A DNA stretch of 64,000 nucleotides, from assembly GCA_951799425.1 (NCBI GenBank), contig OX637393.1:10164744-10228743 (forward strand). Reading direction: 5' to 3'. Shown one piece after another: positions 48,879-62,395 of this stretch. The translations under genes were made by a program, and so were the position numbers. A model generated the notes under the pieces. The model was not told the DNA's origin. It saw only the letters and a list, made by a program, of their open reading frames with translations, and ran no database searches. Numbering within the stretch: position 1 is the stretch's first letter; each line of letters starts with the position of its first letter. This stretch comes from Ilex aquifolium. Taxonomy: Eukaryota; Streptophyta; Magnoliopsida; Aquifoliales; Aquifoliaceae.

Positions 48879-50575
48879 GAATTAATAATTATTCTATTTT
48901 ATTTTTATTATTATTTTTAGAGTAAGAGTTAATTAGGAATATTCTAGAGTTATTTACTGCCTAAACCATGTCTATTTTCCTAATTCATTAGACATGTATT
49001 TTATTGTTTTAGGTAACTTTTTTAAAGTTAGAGATTTGTTTCTATTTTAGAAAACTTAGAATTTTAGTTTTTCCTATAAATTGTCATATATATTGCAATT
49101 TTATTCAGTTGATTGAATAATACGTCTTTTTTAGAGATATTCTTTTGTTACTCTTTGTATGGATTCAAAGTATTTGTTATATACATTTAGAATTATAGTG
49201 TTCTTTGTGTCTCTTTATTCCGCTGCGTCAGATAAGCAATAGATCAAAAATCCTATGGTTGTTCTCACTGTCCTTATCTTGGCCTGCTGGATCAAAATTT
49301 TGAAAAATAGGAATGCATCATCCTTTTCCTCAGCTTCACAAAATGACACGAACCACCAGCTACTTCATTCGAATACTTTGAACCCCTTAAGGAGGAAAAG
49401 GGAGTTGTAGTGAAAACCACCTGAAGAACATGGTAGGCAAGGAGTTCTTGAATAGCAAACATGCCTTATAGGATACTTCATGGATAAGAAGCTACCCTTC
49501 AGTACTGTAAACTTCCTTGCTCACAAAACGTGGGATAGCCAAGGACTTTTTGGAAGTATTGGCTAATGACAGTAGATTTTATTTTTTTCAAGTTCATGAA
49601 CTATGAAACAAAGAACAAAATACTTGAATATGGACTTTGGTTGCTCTCAAAGGCATCCTAACATAAACCTTACCAAGCAAGAACACACCACAGTCCCTCT
49701 CTGGATCAAAATGTATAATATTCCTCTCCAATGCTGGAGTGAAGAGGACTGAGTTAGACAGCAAGAGCAATAGGAAGACCTTTGTACACAAAAAGCACCC
49801 ACAGCAAGGAAAAAGAGGTCGAGCTATGCATAGATCTGTGTAGAGGTTAGTGCTAATGAACAACTGATTGAAAGCTTTGACCTCACCAGACCAAAAAAAA
49901 AAGAAAGCTTTGACCTCAAAATGGACAACAAAGGGGAAACAGAGATAGTGGAACTCATTGTGGAATACCAGTGAAGGCCAAAACTTTGTGAAACATGCAG
50001 AGTTTCTACTTTCTAGGCATGATGTTGCAAGTTGCTCGAGGATTGTTCACACCAAAGTCTTGAAATCTTTAACTCCAAGAGTCAATCATATACTATAGAT
50101 AAGGGTCAGCTTGTAACCTCAACAGTTGTGGTTCTTGAACCTACAACTGTAGCCTCAACAAACAATTACTCTACCCTGTTTGAACCACTTACCTTAATAT
50201 GCTTTGGAAGCAGCACTGAGGACCTAGAAAATAAGGATGGCACAAATAATCCACATCAAAATGACTCTATAGTTACTAAAATCATGATAGCAGAGATGAT
50301 GAATCCTGTGGTGGACTTAGTTCCAAACTCAGCTCAAAAGGAATTTCAAGATACTACATCTTAGGAACCCATTGCTAAGAACTCCAACACTCATGAGTCA
50401 TGACAAGCAAGCAACTCAAAATAAGAAAAAAGTGAAAAAGAAGGTCTCTAAACAAGGTAAACCAATGGTGACTAAGCTCCCTGTTCTCAAAAAAAAAAAA
50501 ATCTCCCTTCTTAGATGAACTAGCCTGCTGGAACATTAGAGGGCTGAACAAACCCTCTAGGCAATTACTCTAATG

Positions 50576-51913
50576 TTTTATAATTTACTGTTTTTTCTCT
50601 AGATACATACCTTGTGCTCAATATTTCCATGGCTTTTGGTTTAATCAAGTTTTGATGTTTTACCAATGCCCGACCCGAGTACTATTTTTCCGGAGTTATG
50701 TTTGAGTTGACTTGCCTGAGGAACACTCTTTATCACGGGCCTTGAAGTCCATGCCACCCGAGTAATTTTGGCAATTAAAAATTCACATGTACCAGCACTA
50801 GGCTCCCTACATAGTCACGTGAAAATAATGGTAAATATACAATTCATCTGTTAAAATTTTGAATAAAGTACAGTAACACCCTTGTAGATTACTATAATTA
50901 TAGAGCCACTCCAGTATTATCTAGAATATCACTGTTTTCCCTTTAACTTATATGTTTGTTAGCAATAACCTCATGCCTAAAGACACTTTGTAATACTAAA
51001 AATTAAACATTGATTGTGTAATATTTATATTTAAACAGTAACTTATTTTTATTTTACTTTTCTTTAATTACATAATTTAAAATTAAAGTGAATAAAGAAA
51101 AATAAGAGGAAGGTAGTTGTGAATTAATGAGGTTGTTTAGCATTATGGAGTATGTAGATTGAATTGTTTGATATTGGGGGCCGTTCAGAAAAGATGATGT
51201 TTTCAAGCAAAAAAATAATTTTGGGATGAATTTTGTAACATTAGATTAAAAAATAAATAAAAAATTAATTAATCTTGACCATTGTATTTTTATAAGTTGA
51301 GAACTTAATTTCCTAGCTATAATATTAAACAGATTTCACTTAATACCCCTATAGTTAGTATTGTTACTGATAGCTGAAAAGTTCTTATGTCTGCAAAAAT
51401 AACTTGTAATTCCAATTGTACCCTCCCACCAAACTAATTTAACCTACTCAAACACCAAATATCTCCCACACCAACATCCAAACACCCTTCTTTCTTATCC
51501 TTTCTTTTTTGTTTTTTTTGTTTTAATTCTCTCACACCCAATAGTCACAAAAAACCCATCACCACTAGCCCTAATCACCACTTCCATACACAAGTAGCCC
51601 ACAACCACCACAGTCTCTACCAAAAACACTGCAAATTTAAACTGTTGAAAAGTACATCGCAATTTCCAGCCAATCACACTAATGAAAACCCAACCAGATC
51701 CAATCACAACTAATCTCAATATCAATTCAACTAAATGTCCGAAAAGAAACAAACACATCCAACATAAATTCGTTAGAGTAAGGAAAAAATCACACTTCAC
51801 CTAAATAATCTTTTCACTCGATTATACACCAGGGATCGTATGCTAGACCTAGGGGTGAATAGGTTAATTTCAATTAGACTTGTACAAACACCAATTTTAA
51901 CCTAATTCTACCA
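50576..51913. other. Spacer without recognisable gene
   Basis: AT-rich sequence. A minus-strand open frame at 51495-51800 has no recognisable domain or splice context, and I do not call it a gene. Confidence 0.45.
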
Positions 51914-54134
51914 CAATTTGTAACGTCTCAAAATCCACAATGGAAACATTTGACTATCTATCAACCATTAAACCATGATAGTATACTAAAGTAAACATTA
52001 ATTTAATAAAACCATCCATCTTCAATAAATAACTAAACCAATCCCAATAAAATATTAGTAACTTCTTAAAATTACATCCTAAAACCATAATATTATCTTG
52101 CAACTAACCAATAAGGTAATATTTATAAATATTATCTAATTACTGAACTTCAAAAATTTAAACTAGAAAGACACTCTCTAAGCCTCAACATCTAGATCCA
52201 CATCTTGATATGTTGTCACCTCAAAGTCAGCCTGCTCACCTAAGGTTATATCTTCTTTGAATCTAAAATTTGAAAAATATATATCGTAGGACGAGCAATA
52301 ACCCCAATAGGAAGACCTTTTCAAACCCAAACTATGTTTATAAATCATACAAACAAGTCTCAGTTATAAAATAGCATATATCATTTTGAGATAAAACAGT
52401 GACATTTAGTAACGATCTCAAGTTTATGGTATAAAATAGTAGAGTTCATAATAAGATAAAATCATTCACAAACCAAAATTCATAACTCAATTTCACATGT
52501 ACGTAAGTTGACTACCATGAATTTGCACATTGAACATATCTGGTCCACACTACACCACAATCCCAAACCATTCAATCAATCCCTACAAGGCCATAATACT
52601 TTAAGAATGACGTATACCAACGCATCAGCAGTGACGAATCCTTCCTAGTATTAGTATACTAACCCCATCACTATGAACAAATAGTGCGGATTCTTGAACT
52701 TCGCAAGGAATCAAACAATTCTAATATGAGTGATAGAAAACCTTTAAACCCCTTGAGGTAAGATAAAATATCTAAATACTCTATAATATAGATTTGAGTG
52801 GAACTCTCGTTCATCGCACCCACCCATACAAGAGATATACTTTAATAAAAGAAAACCATGATTTTCAACATAACAAATTCCACAATTCTCAAAGCACAAG
52901 GATAATTCCAACTGAAAAATGCAAGAGATCATAAAAAGAAATGTTCATGTTCACAATATTCAAGATCTAGGATTTTAGAAATAAAACATGTATTTGGATG
53001 TAAATCATGTGTTTATTCAAGAATTTAAGAATATATTAATAGAAAATATAAAACGTTGAAGATCTATCATATAGATAGGATTGTAAATCAAGAACTAGGG
53101 TTTTTCAATCAAGAACGGATAGATCTTGGAAGTAAATAATGTATTTTATTTAAGAAATGAATGATGTGTTCCAACGAACGTAAAAACATTGTAGATTTAT
53201 TATTTATACTATAATAAGGATGAAAAAGATATAATTATATATCCCTAATAATCAATGAATGAATCTAAGAAAAAATCCATACCTTAATCCGTAGACAGTT
53301 GACCTAACACGTTTTGATGTGATTACCACGCATTAATCCTTCAAGATTTAATCCGTTCTTCTTCCTTTTTTTCTCCTAAAATTTTCCTAGGTTTATTGGG
53401 GTTGAAAAATAGGTAAAAACACTTCAAATTGTAGCCTTGTGGTATTTATAGGCTGAAAAATAGACAAAGCGCTAAAAATTGAGTGTTGTTATTTTTAACA
53501 AGGAGTACAGACGGTTATGGGGGCGTCTTGACGATACCAACTCTCCGTTTCTCCTTTATTCTGATTAAACGCAAAATTTTATTTTCAGGACAGGCGTCTG
53601 TACAGTGAATGGGGCATTCGGACTCTAGAAACTTTATGTCTAGAATTACGGCTTGATTTTAACCTAGTTATTAGCCGATGTAGAAAATTTCATGAGATAC
53701 ACTTTTGTAGCCTCTAAAGTGTAGTTTCTACTGTCCAAAAATAAGATCAATTGGATGTTGGAGTAAATGGTTATAACCAAAATATTAAGTTAGTGTCAAA
53801 TTCCTTTCTACCTGAATTTTCCTCAAAATGCGTTTTAACTCCATAATACTTCCAAACTCCTAATACATCCCATATCCCATCTCTCAAGGTTTCTCGACCT
53901 TCCGGATTCAATGATAGCCTTATGTTGTCCTAAGAATATTTAAAAAATTACCTATCCACACTTTTCAAGCTTAAACGTCTTTGAAACTAAATTCGACACA
54001 AAAGTCAATACCCGCGAAACTCAAACTTTTTAATCAATCTTTCAACAATGATTCAAAGTTTCTATCATCTTTTTAGAGGTACTCTTAATATCATGTTATC
54101 CATTTTTAAAATTTGTATGAGGTCTTACACAATT
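51914..54134. mobile_element. Solo LTR, 2.2 kb, Tekay/Del-type gypsy, with perfect target duplication
   Basis: The LTR spans 51919-54129, from TGTAACGTCTCAAAATCC to GAGGTCTTACA, ends typical of Tekay/Del chromoviruses. CAATT flanks both sides (51914-51918, 54130-54134). Length also fits the long LTRs of that lineage. There is no second LTR or internal domain, so it is a recombination product. Confidence 0.87.
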
Positions 54135-55774
54135 ACCAAATTCAAAGTTAATTTATCAATTAGCCCTTTGAACCCCTTTTAACATGAGCAACCCAAATCC
54201 ATCTTATGAATTGATGTATGAATTAGTCAATTGAAAGATTAACACTCAATTTCACCAAGATGAAAATCTGCATCCAAAGCCACAATCCCAAAACCACTAT
54301 TTAATAACTTGAAATATGAACAATCAATTCATCAAACTCATACAAACTACTCCAAGATCAATCAATTGTTGACATGGAAACCCTTCTGGGGAAAAACAGC
54401 GGAGAATAACTTTAAGGTTCACCAAAGCCTAATCCACTATTCCAAGATCAATCAACAAGTACTCGAGACTTATACCTCAACCATTTTCCATCATTTCCTT
54501 CAATAGATCTTATGCCCAAACTTCCACTTCGACATTATGGATAGCTTCATTTGAATGCCTTCATTGCAATGGATCGTTTAGACCGCCAACAATCTTTAAG
54601 GCTTCACACCAAAGACTCTTAGAATGCACACTTTTTCAAGTGGGTTTCAGTAAACACAAAGCAATACCTTCTTCTTCAATGTGTGAAGTTGAATGGAAGA
54701 GTCAAGACGGTTGGATTTTTTGGACTTAGGGATCTAGGGTTGTTCTTGAAGCACTCTAGGAAGGTTTGAGTCTTTTCTAGAGGCTACCATAGCTGAAAAC
54801 TATAGCCCCTATTTATAGGCATGAAATAGGGTTTGTCTTGGGGACCAAGTAAACCAAAATTTATGTGTGACCGCTCGAGCAGTGGGAGGGTGGTGGGATA
54901 ACAGTAGGTACTAGAATGGAAAAAGGATTCAAATTATAGTAGTAGAACAGGGTACCACTTGAGCTGCCTCAAGATTGGCGACTGGTCTGAGAATGATCCA
55001 GAGGGTGGTCTCCACTGCCCACTCGTTCAATCTTTCCTGATATCCCCAAACATAGGACGGTCCTTATTAATTTTCTAAGCCTAAAATCAAGTAAAAAACT
55101 TGTCCTCTTTAGTACTTAAGGGTGTTGCTCAAGTAGAGTCTGATTATCGCTCAAACTTTGTTTGTTTGCAAAGCATAACAAGGTTTAGAAATTTGTTTTA
55201 TTTATAAATCCCTTGGAGCCACACTCGAATTCATCACCGATTCCATTTTAATTGATAATTGATTAGGTTTTTATCTTCCTAATCCCAATATAAATCATTA
55301 ATAATTGATTAGGTTTTTATCTTCCTAATCCCCATATATATACTTGTAAAATTCTACTTTGAGTGGATCCAGCCTTTAGCCTCTGTTTTATTAGATTTTG
55401 ATGTATTCTTGTTATGGATTACTGAACCCCCACCTAAAGTTAGGGGTGATTATTCTAATTAAACATGGTATTTATTTTGATCCATTGAATTAAATGTGAT
55501 TATTCTTATTTATTTATTGAATCATGTCTTTTAGTAGAGTTTTTGATCTATAAAATATTCTGATTTGTTGTGCCACGTACATCGTCATCCAAAATTAAAA
55601 AATCTCTCCTATTTTTTGAAGAAACACTATCCTATACGAATTCTCTCCTTCCCTAACTTAGATTTTTCCTCTAAATTTACTCTTTTTTCACTTAGATCCT
55701 TTTGGGTCTTTTCCTCTAGTGATTATTAACGTTTCTACCGATTATTTTTTACTAGCTAGACATAAAATCTTCCA
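54135..55774. other. Spacer with a short tandem duplication
   Basis: No gene is supported. A 32-base word (ATAATTGATTAGGTTTTTAT and onward) occurs at 55255 and again at 55301, a 46-base period. Confidence 0.5.
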
Positions 55775-56830
55775 ATGGCTCAACCAAAAGATACTTTTTC
55801 CAGAAGGGCTAGGACATCAACATCTACACCACCACCACTAGCGCCACGTCCTGGACAATAGCAATAGGATAAAGTTCCTCGGGCATTTAATCAACTTTGT
55901 TTCCCTGATGCTGATTGAAGTGAGAAGTTTGACCAATACTATGCTTCTACACCTTTGGCTATTGAGCGGGAAGTAGATTTAGATAGTTTTGTTAATTTCG
56001 GAGTGTGTGTCATCACCTAGGTGAGCAAGTAGGATAGGTTGCATTTTGTGTATGGGGTGAAGTTGATTGTCCATGAATTTTATTACAATGTAGTGGTTGA
56101 GGGTGATGGGTGCTTTGAGATGTTTGTGAGGGGGAAAACTTTTCAACTGGACTCGGCATTGATTGCTCGAGTAGGAAATTGACCCAGAGCAAGGTGGTTT
56201 ACCCTCAGTTTCCTACATTGTCAAATTTACAGAAGGTAGCTAAGGAGCTGACGGGTGACCTTGAGTTTTTGTGGGTTGGTGATAACCGGTATTTGTCTCT
56301 AGGCAGTTGACTGACAAATACAATGTAATGAACTTAATTTGTATCTAATTTGATACCCGTATGTAGACACAATCATGTCTACCCTGATAGGACCAGACTT
56401 TTGCATGATGTTGGGACTAGTCTTTCTATTGATCTGCCTAGCTTTATTTTGTCTAAGATGAGGAAGGGTGTTATGGATGAGAAGAAGTCGTCTTTGCCTT
56501 TTGCTTGTATAGTTATGGCTATCTGTAATGATAGGGGAGTTATGATTGATTCTGATATGGAGTAGACATTGAAGGTTGCCATTTTGAATATCGGATCTTT
56601 GTAGAAGAGCAGGAGTGTTATTTCTGGAGCCAAAGCCGATGGTGAGGCTCATGGAGATGTTTAGCGAGGTGCTCTGGAACATGTGGATCAGTATCTTAAT
56701 TTTGGGGAAGATGATAATGAGTCGATTAATAAGGACATTAATACCCACACCATGAGGCAGTTTGTTGTTTGATCTGTTGAGAGGTCAGAGGACCATGAGC
56801 ACAAGGCAGAGGGCTATTCCCTAATATAGC
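55775..56830 (+). mobile_element. Decayed plant-transposon-protein sequence (LTR-element associated)
   Basis: Segments such as FVYGVKLIVHEFYYNVVVEG, then NLICNLIPVCRHNHVYPDRT, then LPFACIVMAICNDRGVMIDS fit the putative plant transposon protein domain found with plant LTR elements. It starts near an ATG followed by a Ser/Thr/Pro-rich stretch. No LTRs are assigned. It is a broken fossil with many breaks. Confidence 0.6.
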
Positions 56831-57229
56831 TTATAGCAATGCACTTAACTTTGACTTAATGATGAATACACTACAAATCAATCCAATGTGTGATTATCAT
56901 GATTAACAAAAAAAAATCTTTTTGCTTTTTTTTAATTATTCCAATATTTTTGTATTTTTCCAAAATAACATAAAAACAGAAAATTAGGCATAACTATGCA
57001 ATAACAAAGGAAAAAAATGACGCAATTATCAATAAATCCTAAAAGAATGCCCAACTAGACATCAAAATTTTTTTTTTTTTTTGGGTTTGTTTAATTGTGC
57101 CTTTGGTTTGTTTGTTTGGAGAATTGCTTATTTTATTTGCCTGATTGAGTATCGGTTAATCAGACAACCTTAGTTTCGATTTTGATTTTGTGTGATCTGG
57201 TCATGTAATCGCCCTTTGAATGATTGGAA

Positions 57230-60200
57230 TAAGGTAGGTGGCAGATGTGCTAGATTTTCTTTAGGCCAATAGTGTAAAATTAACTGGTAGAAATTTTACT
57301 TATTGGGCCTATGTAATGAAAAAATTTATGTTGGGTAAAGAGATGAGAAATTATGTTGATGGTGTTGTTACAGCTCCAACAAACACTAAGCAGAATATGT
57401 TGACTTGAAGAACCAATGGGATGCCAATAATGCCAAGAATATTACTTGGATTAACAACTCTGTAGATTAGAGCATTGGTGCTCATTTGACAAAGTTTACC
57501 ACCACCAATAAAATTTGGGATTATTTAGCAACATTATTCGTACAGTCAAATTTTGCGAAAAAGGTATCAACTTGAGCTTGAAATTAGAACTGAACATCAA
57601 GGTGATAGACACATACGTCAATTTTACTTAGTTATGACTAGTTATTGGGATCAGTTGGCACTTATTGAACCTGTTGAACTGAGTACAGAGCAGAGGTTGG
57701 TGCAATTCTTGAGGCCACTCAGAGATGACTTTGAGAGGCTTCATGGTTCAATTCTCCATCGTCATCCATTACCATCAGTTGATGCAGTGGTTAATGAGCT
57801 TCTAGCTTAAGAGGTTCATCTTAAGGTTCTTTCTAGAAAGGGTCTTCCTCCATTACCTAATCATAATGTATTGGTTGTACCCCCCAAAGGTGCCTTTTAG
57901 TTCCCAGGGTAAGTATTGAGGTTGAGCTGTTTCATATGAGTGTAGCTTCTGTCGTGAAAATGACTACTGGAAGGCACAGTGTCTAAAATTAGCAAATAAG
58001 AATATCAGGGGATCATTAAACTAGTCCTTTAAGCCTAAAGACCGACATACAATAATAGTTGCACCACCAGTGGATGAGTCACCCTCATTGGCTTCTAGCC
58101 TAAGCATGATTGTTGATCAATTGTAGAAGCTACTTTCTCTCCATCAGCCTGGTGTTTTCATAGTCTAACCCTCAGTAGGTTCCTTCCCCTTAGGCACTTC
58201 AGGTATATCTCGCACCGCCTGAGTCTTTGACTCAAGTGTGATAAATTATATGATTCGTGATTCCTCTTTATTTGCATCTATTATTTCCCATCCATCTTTA
58301 TTTGTACTTGCATCTAGTGAGACCCAAATGTCTTTAGCGAGTGTTAGGACAGTTATTTGTTCCCATCTTAGACTTCCTAATGTCTATTACATTCCTCAAC
58401 TCACTTTGAATTTAATCTTAGTCAATCAATTATTTGATTCAAGATTTTTGGTTCATTTTTTTTCTTCTGGTTGTGTTGTACAAAATCCACAGTCCAAGAA
58501 GTTGATTAGGACAAGCCGTAGAAAGGAAAGGTTGTATGTGTAAGAGTAGCTCCATGTTCCAGAAGTTGTTGCATCTACTGTTGATTTATCTTCTTTTCTC
58601 TTGAATTCATAGTCTTCTAGTTTTTAATTGTGGCATTCTTTCCTTGGTCATGTTTCTCATTCTCGTTTGAAATTTTTAACTTCTACTAGTAGTTTGGGCA
58701 ATTTAGAGAGTCATGATATTTCTTATTGTAATAGATGCAAGTTGGCTAAATTTACTGCATTGTCTTTCAATAAAAGTGTTACTTATTCTCTTGCATCATT
58801 TGATCTTAGCTTCTTTGATTAACTACATTCCTACTATTCTCACCTCTGGAGTTTCCCCATTTGAAAATTTGCGCGGTAAGCCTCCTAATTAATTTTCTTT
58901 ACGTTTGTTTGGTTGTGATTGCTTTCTTTAAATCCCTAGTGTTCTTCATATCAAATTTTTTGTTCACTCAACTTCATGTGTCTTTCTTGGTTATGGTAAG
59001 GGTCAAAAGGTGTATTGTTGCTATTATCCTATTACCCATAAAACTTTGTCTCTCATTATGTTGTTTTTACAGAGCATATCCCCTTCTTTTCACTTCCATC
59101 TAGTTCTTCCCCATTGAATAAGCCCGATCTACTATACATTGATCCATTTCCTGATGATTTTTCTCACGATATATATGTTGGCGATTTAACTGTGTCAGAT
59201 CCTTCCATTTATGAGTTGACTATTCCTCATCCTCTACTGTGCATACATATTTTCATAGGACTCTTGTGGTCTCCGTTGCGGATGCGGTGCCTCCCCTCTT
59301 TCTTCTTGCCACCCAATTAGGTTCAGACGCTATGGATCATACCCCACGCTATCCTCAACGCACTCAAAAAATGTCTAGATAAGTTTGGTTTCTTCAACAC
59401 TTGTTATTCTCCTGATTTTTGTTCTTTCTTTACTTCTATCCACTATCTATCTAAATCCACCTCCACAAGGAGGCTTTACTTGTTCCACTTTGGAAACAGA
59501 CTATGGATGAGGAGTTGTCTGCCTTACATATGACCAAAGCTTGGGAGGTAATGCCTTTACCACCTAGTAAACACACCATTGACTGTAGGTCGGTTTATAA
59601 GATAAAAACCAAGTCTTATGGTTCTGTAGAGCGATATAAAGCTCGGTTAATAGCCAATGGTTTTTCTCAGGAGTATGGTATAAACATAGATAAGACTTTT
59701 GCTCTTGTTGTGAAGATGACCACTATTCGCATTGTGTGATTGTTGTTGCTACCGTTCATCAATGGCGTTTGTCTTAAAGGGATGTGAAAAATGCCTTTCT
59801 TTATCGAAATTTAAGGGAAGAGGTTTTTATGACTCCTCCTGCTGGATTGTTTCATAGTCCTGGTCAATAATGTTGACTTTACCAAGCTTTATATGGCCTC
59901 AAATAGGCTCCCAGAGTATGATTTGCCAAATTTTCTTCAATTATATGTGACTTGGGTTTTCACACCAATGACCATAATTCTTCTCTATTTTTACGGTCTA
60001 CTTCCTCATGTTCTATTATTTTCTTACTATATGTTGATGATATGATTATTACGGGTGATGACATTGCTGGTATATGCTTATTGAAAACTCAATTGCATGA
60101 TCATTTTGAGATGAATGATTTGGGACAACTTAGGTATTTGTTGGGCATCGAGGATGCTTCCTCTCCTAAAGGCTATCTCCTCTCTCAGTCAAAATATACA

Positions 60201-61026
60201 TAAGATATTATTCAGCAAGTTTGTTTATCAGATAATCGAACAGTTGAAACACTTTTTGGAGCTCAATGTTCGTTACTCTTTTTCTGCATGACCCTATACT
60301 TTATTTCACTATTGTTGGGAATTTGACATATCTTATAGTTACTCGTTCGGATATCTCTTATGTTGTTCACGTTTTCAATCAATTTGTTACCTCACCCACC
60401 ACAGTTCACTTGGTTTCCATTATTCGTATTCTTCGATATCTTTGAGGTACTCTGCATCAAAGTTCATTATTTTCCTCCTCCTCCTACCATATAGAACTTA
60501 GGGCTTATTCTGATGTTGACTGTGTTGGTGACTCTATAAGTCGTAAGTCCACCACTGGCTTTTGCCTTTTCCTCGATGATTCTCTTATTTCCTAAAAAAG
60601 TAAAAAACTAACTGTTGTTGCACATAACTCAGTCTTTCATGAGACACCAAGTATATTGATGTTGATTGTCATTTTGTGGGCTATCATCTTCAACTAGGCA
60701 CCATCTTTCTTCATTTTCTACCTTCAACTATACAATTAGTGGATTTCTTTACGAAATCTCATACTATTGGACATTTTCACTTTCTTCTTAGTAAACTCTT
60801 GATGTTCTCTACTATCATATCATGAGTTTGAGGGAGGGTGTTAGAGAGTTTAGCTTCTTATTAGTACTAGCATTAGGTGTAGTTTATAAAGGGGCTTATG
60901 TGTATCTTTAGCCTATATAAAGAGGCTTATGTTTATCTTTTTTTATGTTCTAACCGATTATTGTAGTCGTAATATATTTTCATATTTTTCTCTCTTCTCT
61001 CTCCTTTGTTTTGATCAATATTATCA
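57230..61026 (+). mobile_element. Old Ty1/copia element, incomplete
   Basis: Parts in order: copia gag (about 57.3-57.8 kb), protease region, a pre-integrase domain (LWHSFLGHVSHSRLKFLT, about 58.6 kb), reverse transcriptase (about 59.5-60.2 kb, with YVDDMIITGDD), RNase H region, and a purine tract (TTTGAGGGAGGG) followed by a 3' LTR (about 60839-61026). Most of the integrase core and the 5' LTR are not seen. It is broken, with many breaks, and appears old. Confidence 0.8.
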
Positions 61027-61049
61027 GTAAGTTCTCAACTTTTTCTCAT

Positions 61050-62071
61050 TGGAGTGCCATTATAGAGTATCATCCTCCCGGGCAATCGTATAAACTGGTT
61101 TGGTTCCACTAATCAATTTGTAGAATGAGTCTAATACTTTGGTTTGCTATAAAATGAAGATTAAGTAACAGAGATAGACTGTAATGATTTGTAGTTCATA
61201 GGGGCTTTGAATGCGTATTATGTGAAGATACTGTAGAAAGCCACTCTCATCTATTTTTTGCTTACTCCTACTCTAGAAGATTATTGAGTCACATCACGTA
61301 GTCTTGTTTTATACAATTACAACCTAGATCATGATATGAATTGATATTATGGTTGAGCAATCACTGGAAAGAAAAATCAATGATAGTGGTGATATCAAAA
61401 TTGAGCTTTGCAGCCATAGTCTTATACAAGTGGCTCTGGAGGGAGGGAAATAATCGTATATTCAGCAACAAATCACTGATAGGGCAATTCTGTTGCAGAA
61501 ATATTATGGACATAGTGAGGGAATCGCATTCTCTGATTGTAAAAGGTCTGTGGCGAGGGATTTGGATGGAAATTTGTGCTCAAGGCCTCCACTTCCTTCT
61601 AAATTCTACTTCTTGGGACCTATCATTTACATTCCCACTATTTGTTTTGTTCTAACATTGCCATTGCATTTACCTCATGGTCCGTGTATCTTTAGTTCAA
61701 ACGTGGCAACTGGAATTAGGACTGTTAATCAAATCGAGATACTCGAGCTCGGCTCGTTCAAGTTCAGCTCATTTAGAAAATGAGCCGACCTTGAATAATT
61801 TTTTAGGCTCGTTTCGAAAACGAGCCTGACAGGCTTGACTTGTTTATATGTAAATATTCGGGCTCGGCTTGTTTTGGACTCATTCAAGTTCAGCTCGTTT
61901 AAATTAATCAATTTTTTAGACTTGGTTAAAAAAACAAGTTTTTAGCTCGCTTGACTATCAGTCCTAACTGGAATACACCATCTCGTATTTTGCAAATTAA
62001 AGGTCATCCCTGTACTTGTATACTCACCTTTATTTTTTGATCAATAGAAATTGCACCTTCTGAAAAAAAAA
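61050..62071 (+). mobile_element. 3' end of an L1 LINE
   Basis: A zinc-binding reverse-transcriptase tail (zf-RVT) is seen in CVLCEDTVESHSHLFF (about 61209-61256), followed after frame changes by FAAIVLYKWLWREGNNRIFS. A 3' non-coding part follows, ending in TGAAAAAAAAA at 62061-62071. The rest of ORF2 is absent. A 250-bp MITE lies in the 3' part. The left limit is uncertain because it adjoins the copia LTR. Confidence 0.7.
61709..61974. mobile_element. hAT-type MITE with 8-bp target duplication
   Basis: Element 61717-61966 (250 bases) starts TAGGACTGTTAATC and ends GACTATCAGTCCTA, giving terminal inverted repeats of at least 8 bases. ACTGGAAT flanks both sides exactly (61709-61716, 61967-61974). 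An 8-base duplication marks the hAT superfamily. The interior repeats CTCGGCTCGTTCAAGTTCAG on both strands. No coding capacity. Confidence 0.88.
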
Positions 62072-62395
62072 TTCTTATCTATCTTGACTCCGACTCACTA
62101 GTTTAGCACCTGAGTTCAAATCGGCTATCGTTAGTATTTTGTTCAGTGCTTCATTTATTTATGTTCTTATCAAGCTCATTTGATTCAATATAATTTTCCC
62201 TTAATTCATTCAATATATATAGGAAGAAATGGAAACACGTTAAACTTGTTACACAAGGAGATCAAACAAAACAAATAATGCCATTAAATTAGTAGAATAT
62301 TCGAAAACAACTAAGAAAGAAAGACAGACACCACCCTCGTGCAATCTTATGAAAAAAAAAGAAACCAAATCTCCTTCATGGTCTTATCTGCTTGC
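62072..62395. other. 3' flank of germin-like gene 2
   Basis: The last 80 bases resemble the 3' flank of germin-like gene 1. Nothing else is supported. Confidence 0.5.

Larger units (their letters stand above)
42757..49235 (+). mobile_element. Old LTR element inserted in the LINE, itself invaded by a copia element
   Basis: Related LTRs lie at about 42762-43123 and 48879-49230; GATAA flanks both outer ends (42757-42761, 49231-49235). A primer-binding site TTGGTATCAAAGTC follows the left LTR. The LTRs differ at roughly 9-10% of positions, suggesting several million years. The interior holds only a short leader, the young copia element, and a fragment of the solo-LTR family seen at 30447 (here 47764-48878). 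It has no coding capacity left that I can assign. It is broken; the family is not certain. Confidence 0.7.
42383..50575 (+). mobile_element. Decayed L1-type LINE, ORF1 and start of ORF2, split by nested LTR elements
   Basis: The left remnant (about 42383-42756) is a Pro-rich then Thr/Ala-rich ORF1 start. After the nested elements, 49236 onward carries a DUF4283-like region: FMDKKLPFSTVNFLAHKTWD, then TTVPLWIKMYNIPLQCWSEE. Next comes a zinc-knuckle pattern CETC...HDVASC (about 49.99-50.04 kb), then, near 50.52 kb, ACWNIRGLNKPSRQ, the start of the ORF2 endonuclease. Plant L1 elements have this order. Several stops and frame changes break ORF1, and ORF2 stops being recognisable after 50575. No 3' tail or target duplication was found. 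Confidence 0.75.

Noticed and set aside
51495-51800. Minus-strand frame of 101 codons with hydrophobic stretches
   Set aside because: No recognisable domain and no neighbouring exon; composition (Val, Leu, Phe, Gly) fits chance translation of CA-rich DNA.
54309-54506. Plus-strand frame of 65 codons
   Set aside because: Contains a repeated HYSKINQ word from a local duplication; no other support.
56830-57230. 5' LTR for the old copia element
   Set aside because: No sequence resembling the 3' LTR (TGTTAGAGAGTTTAGC) was found upstream.
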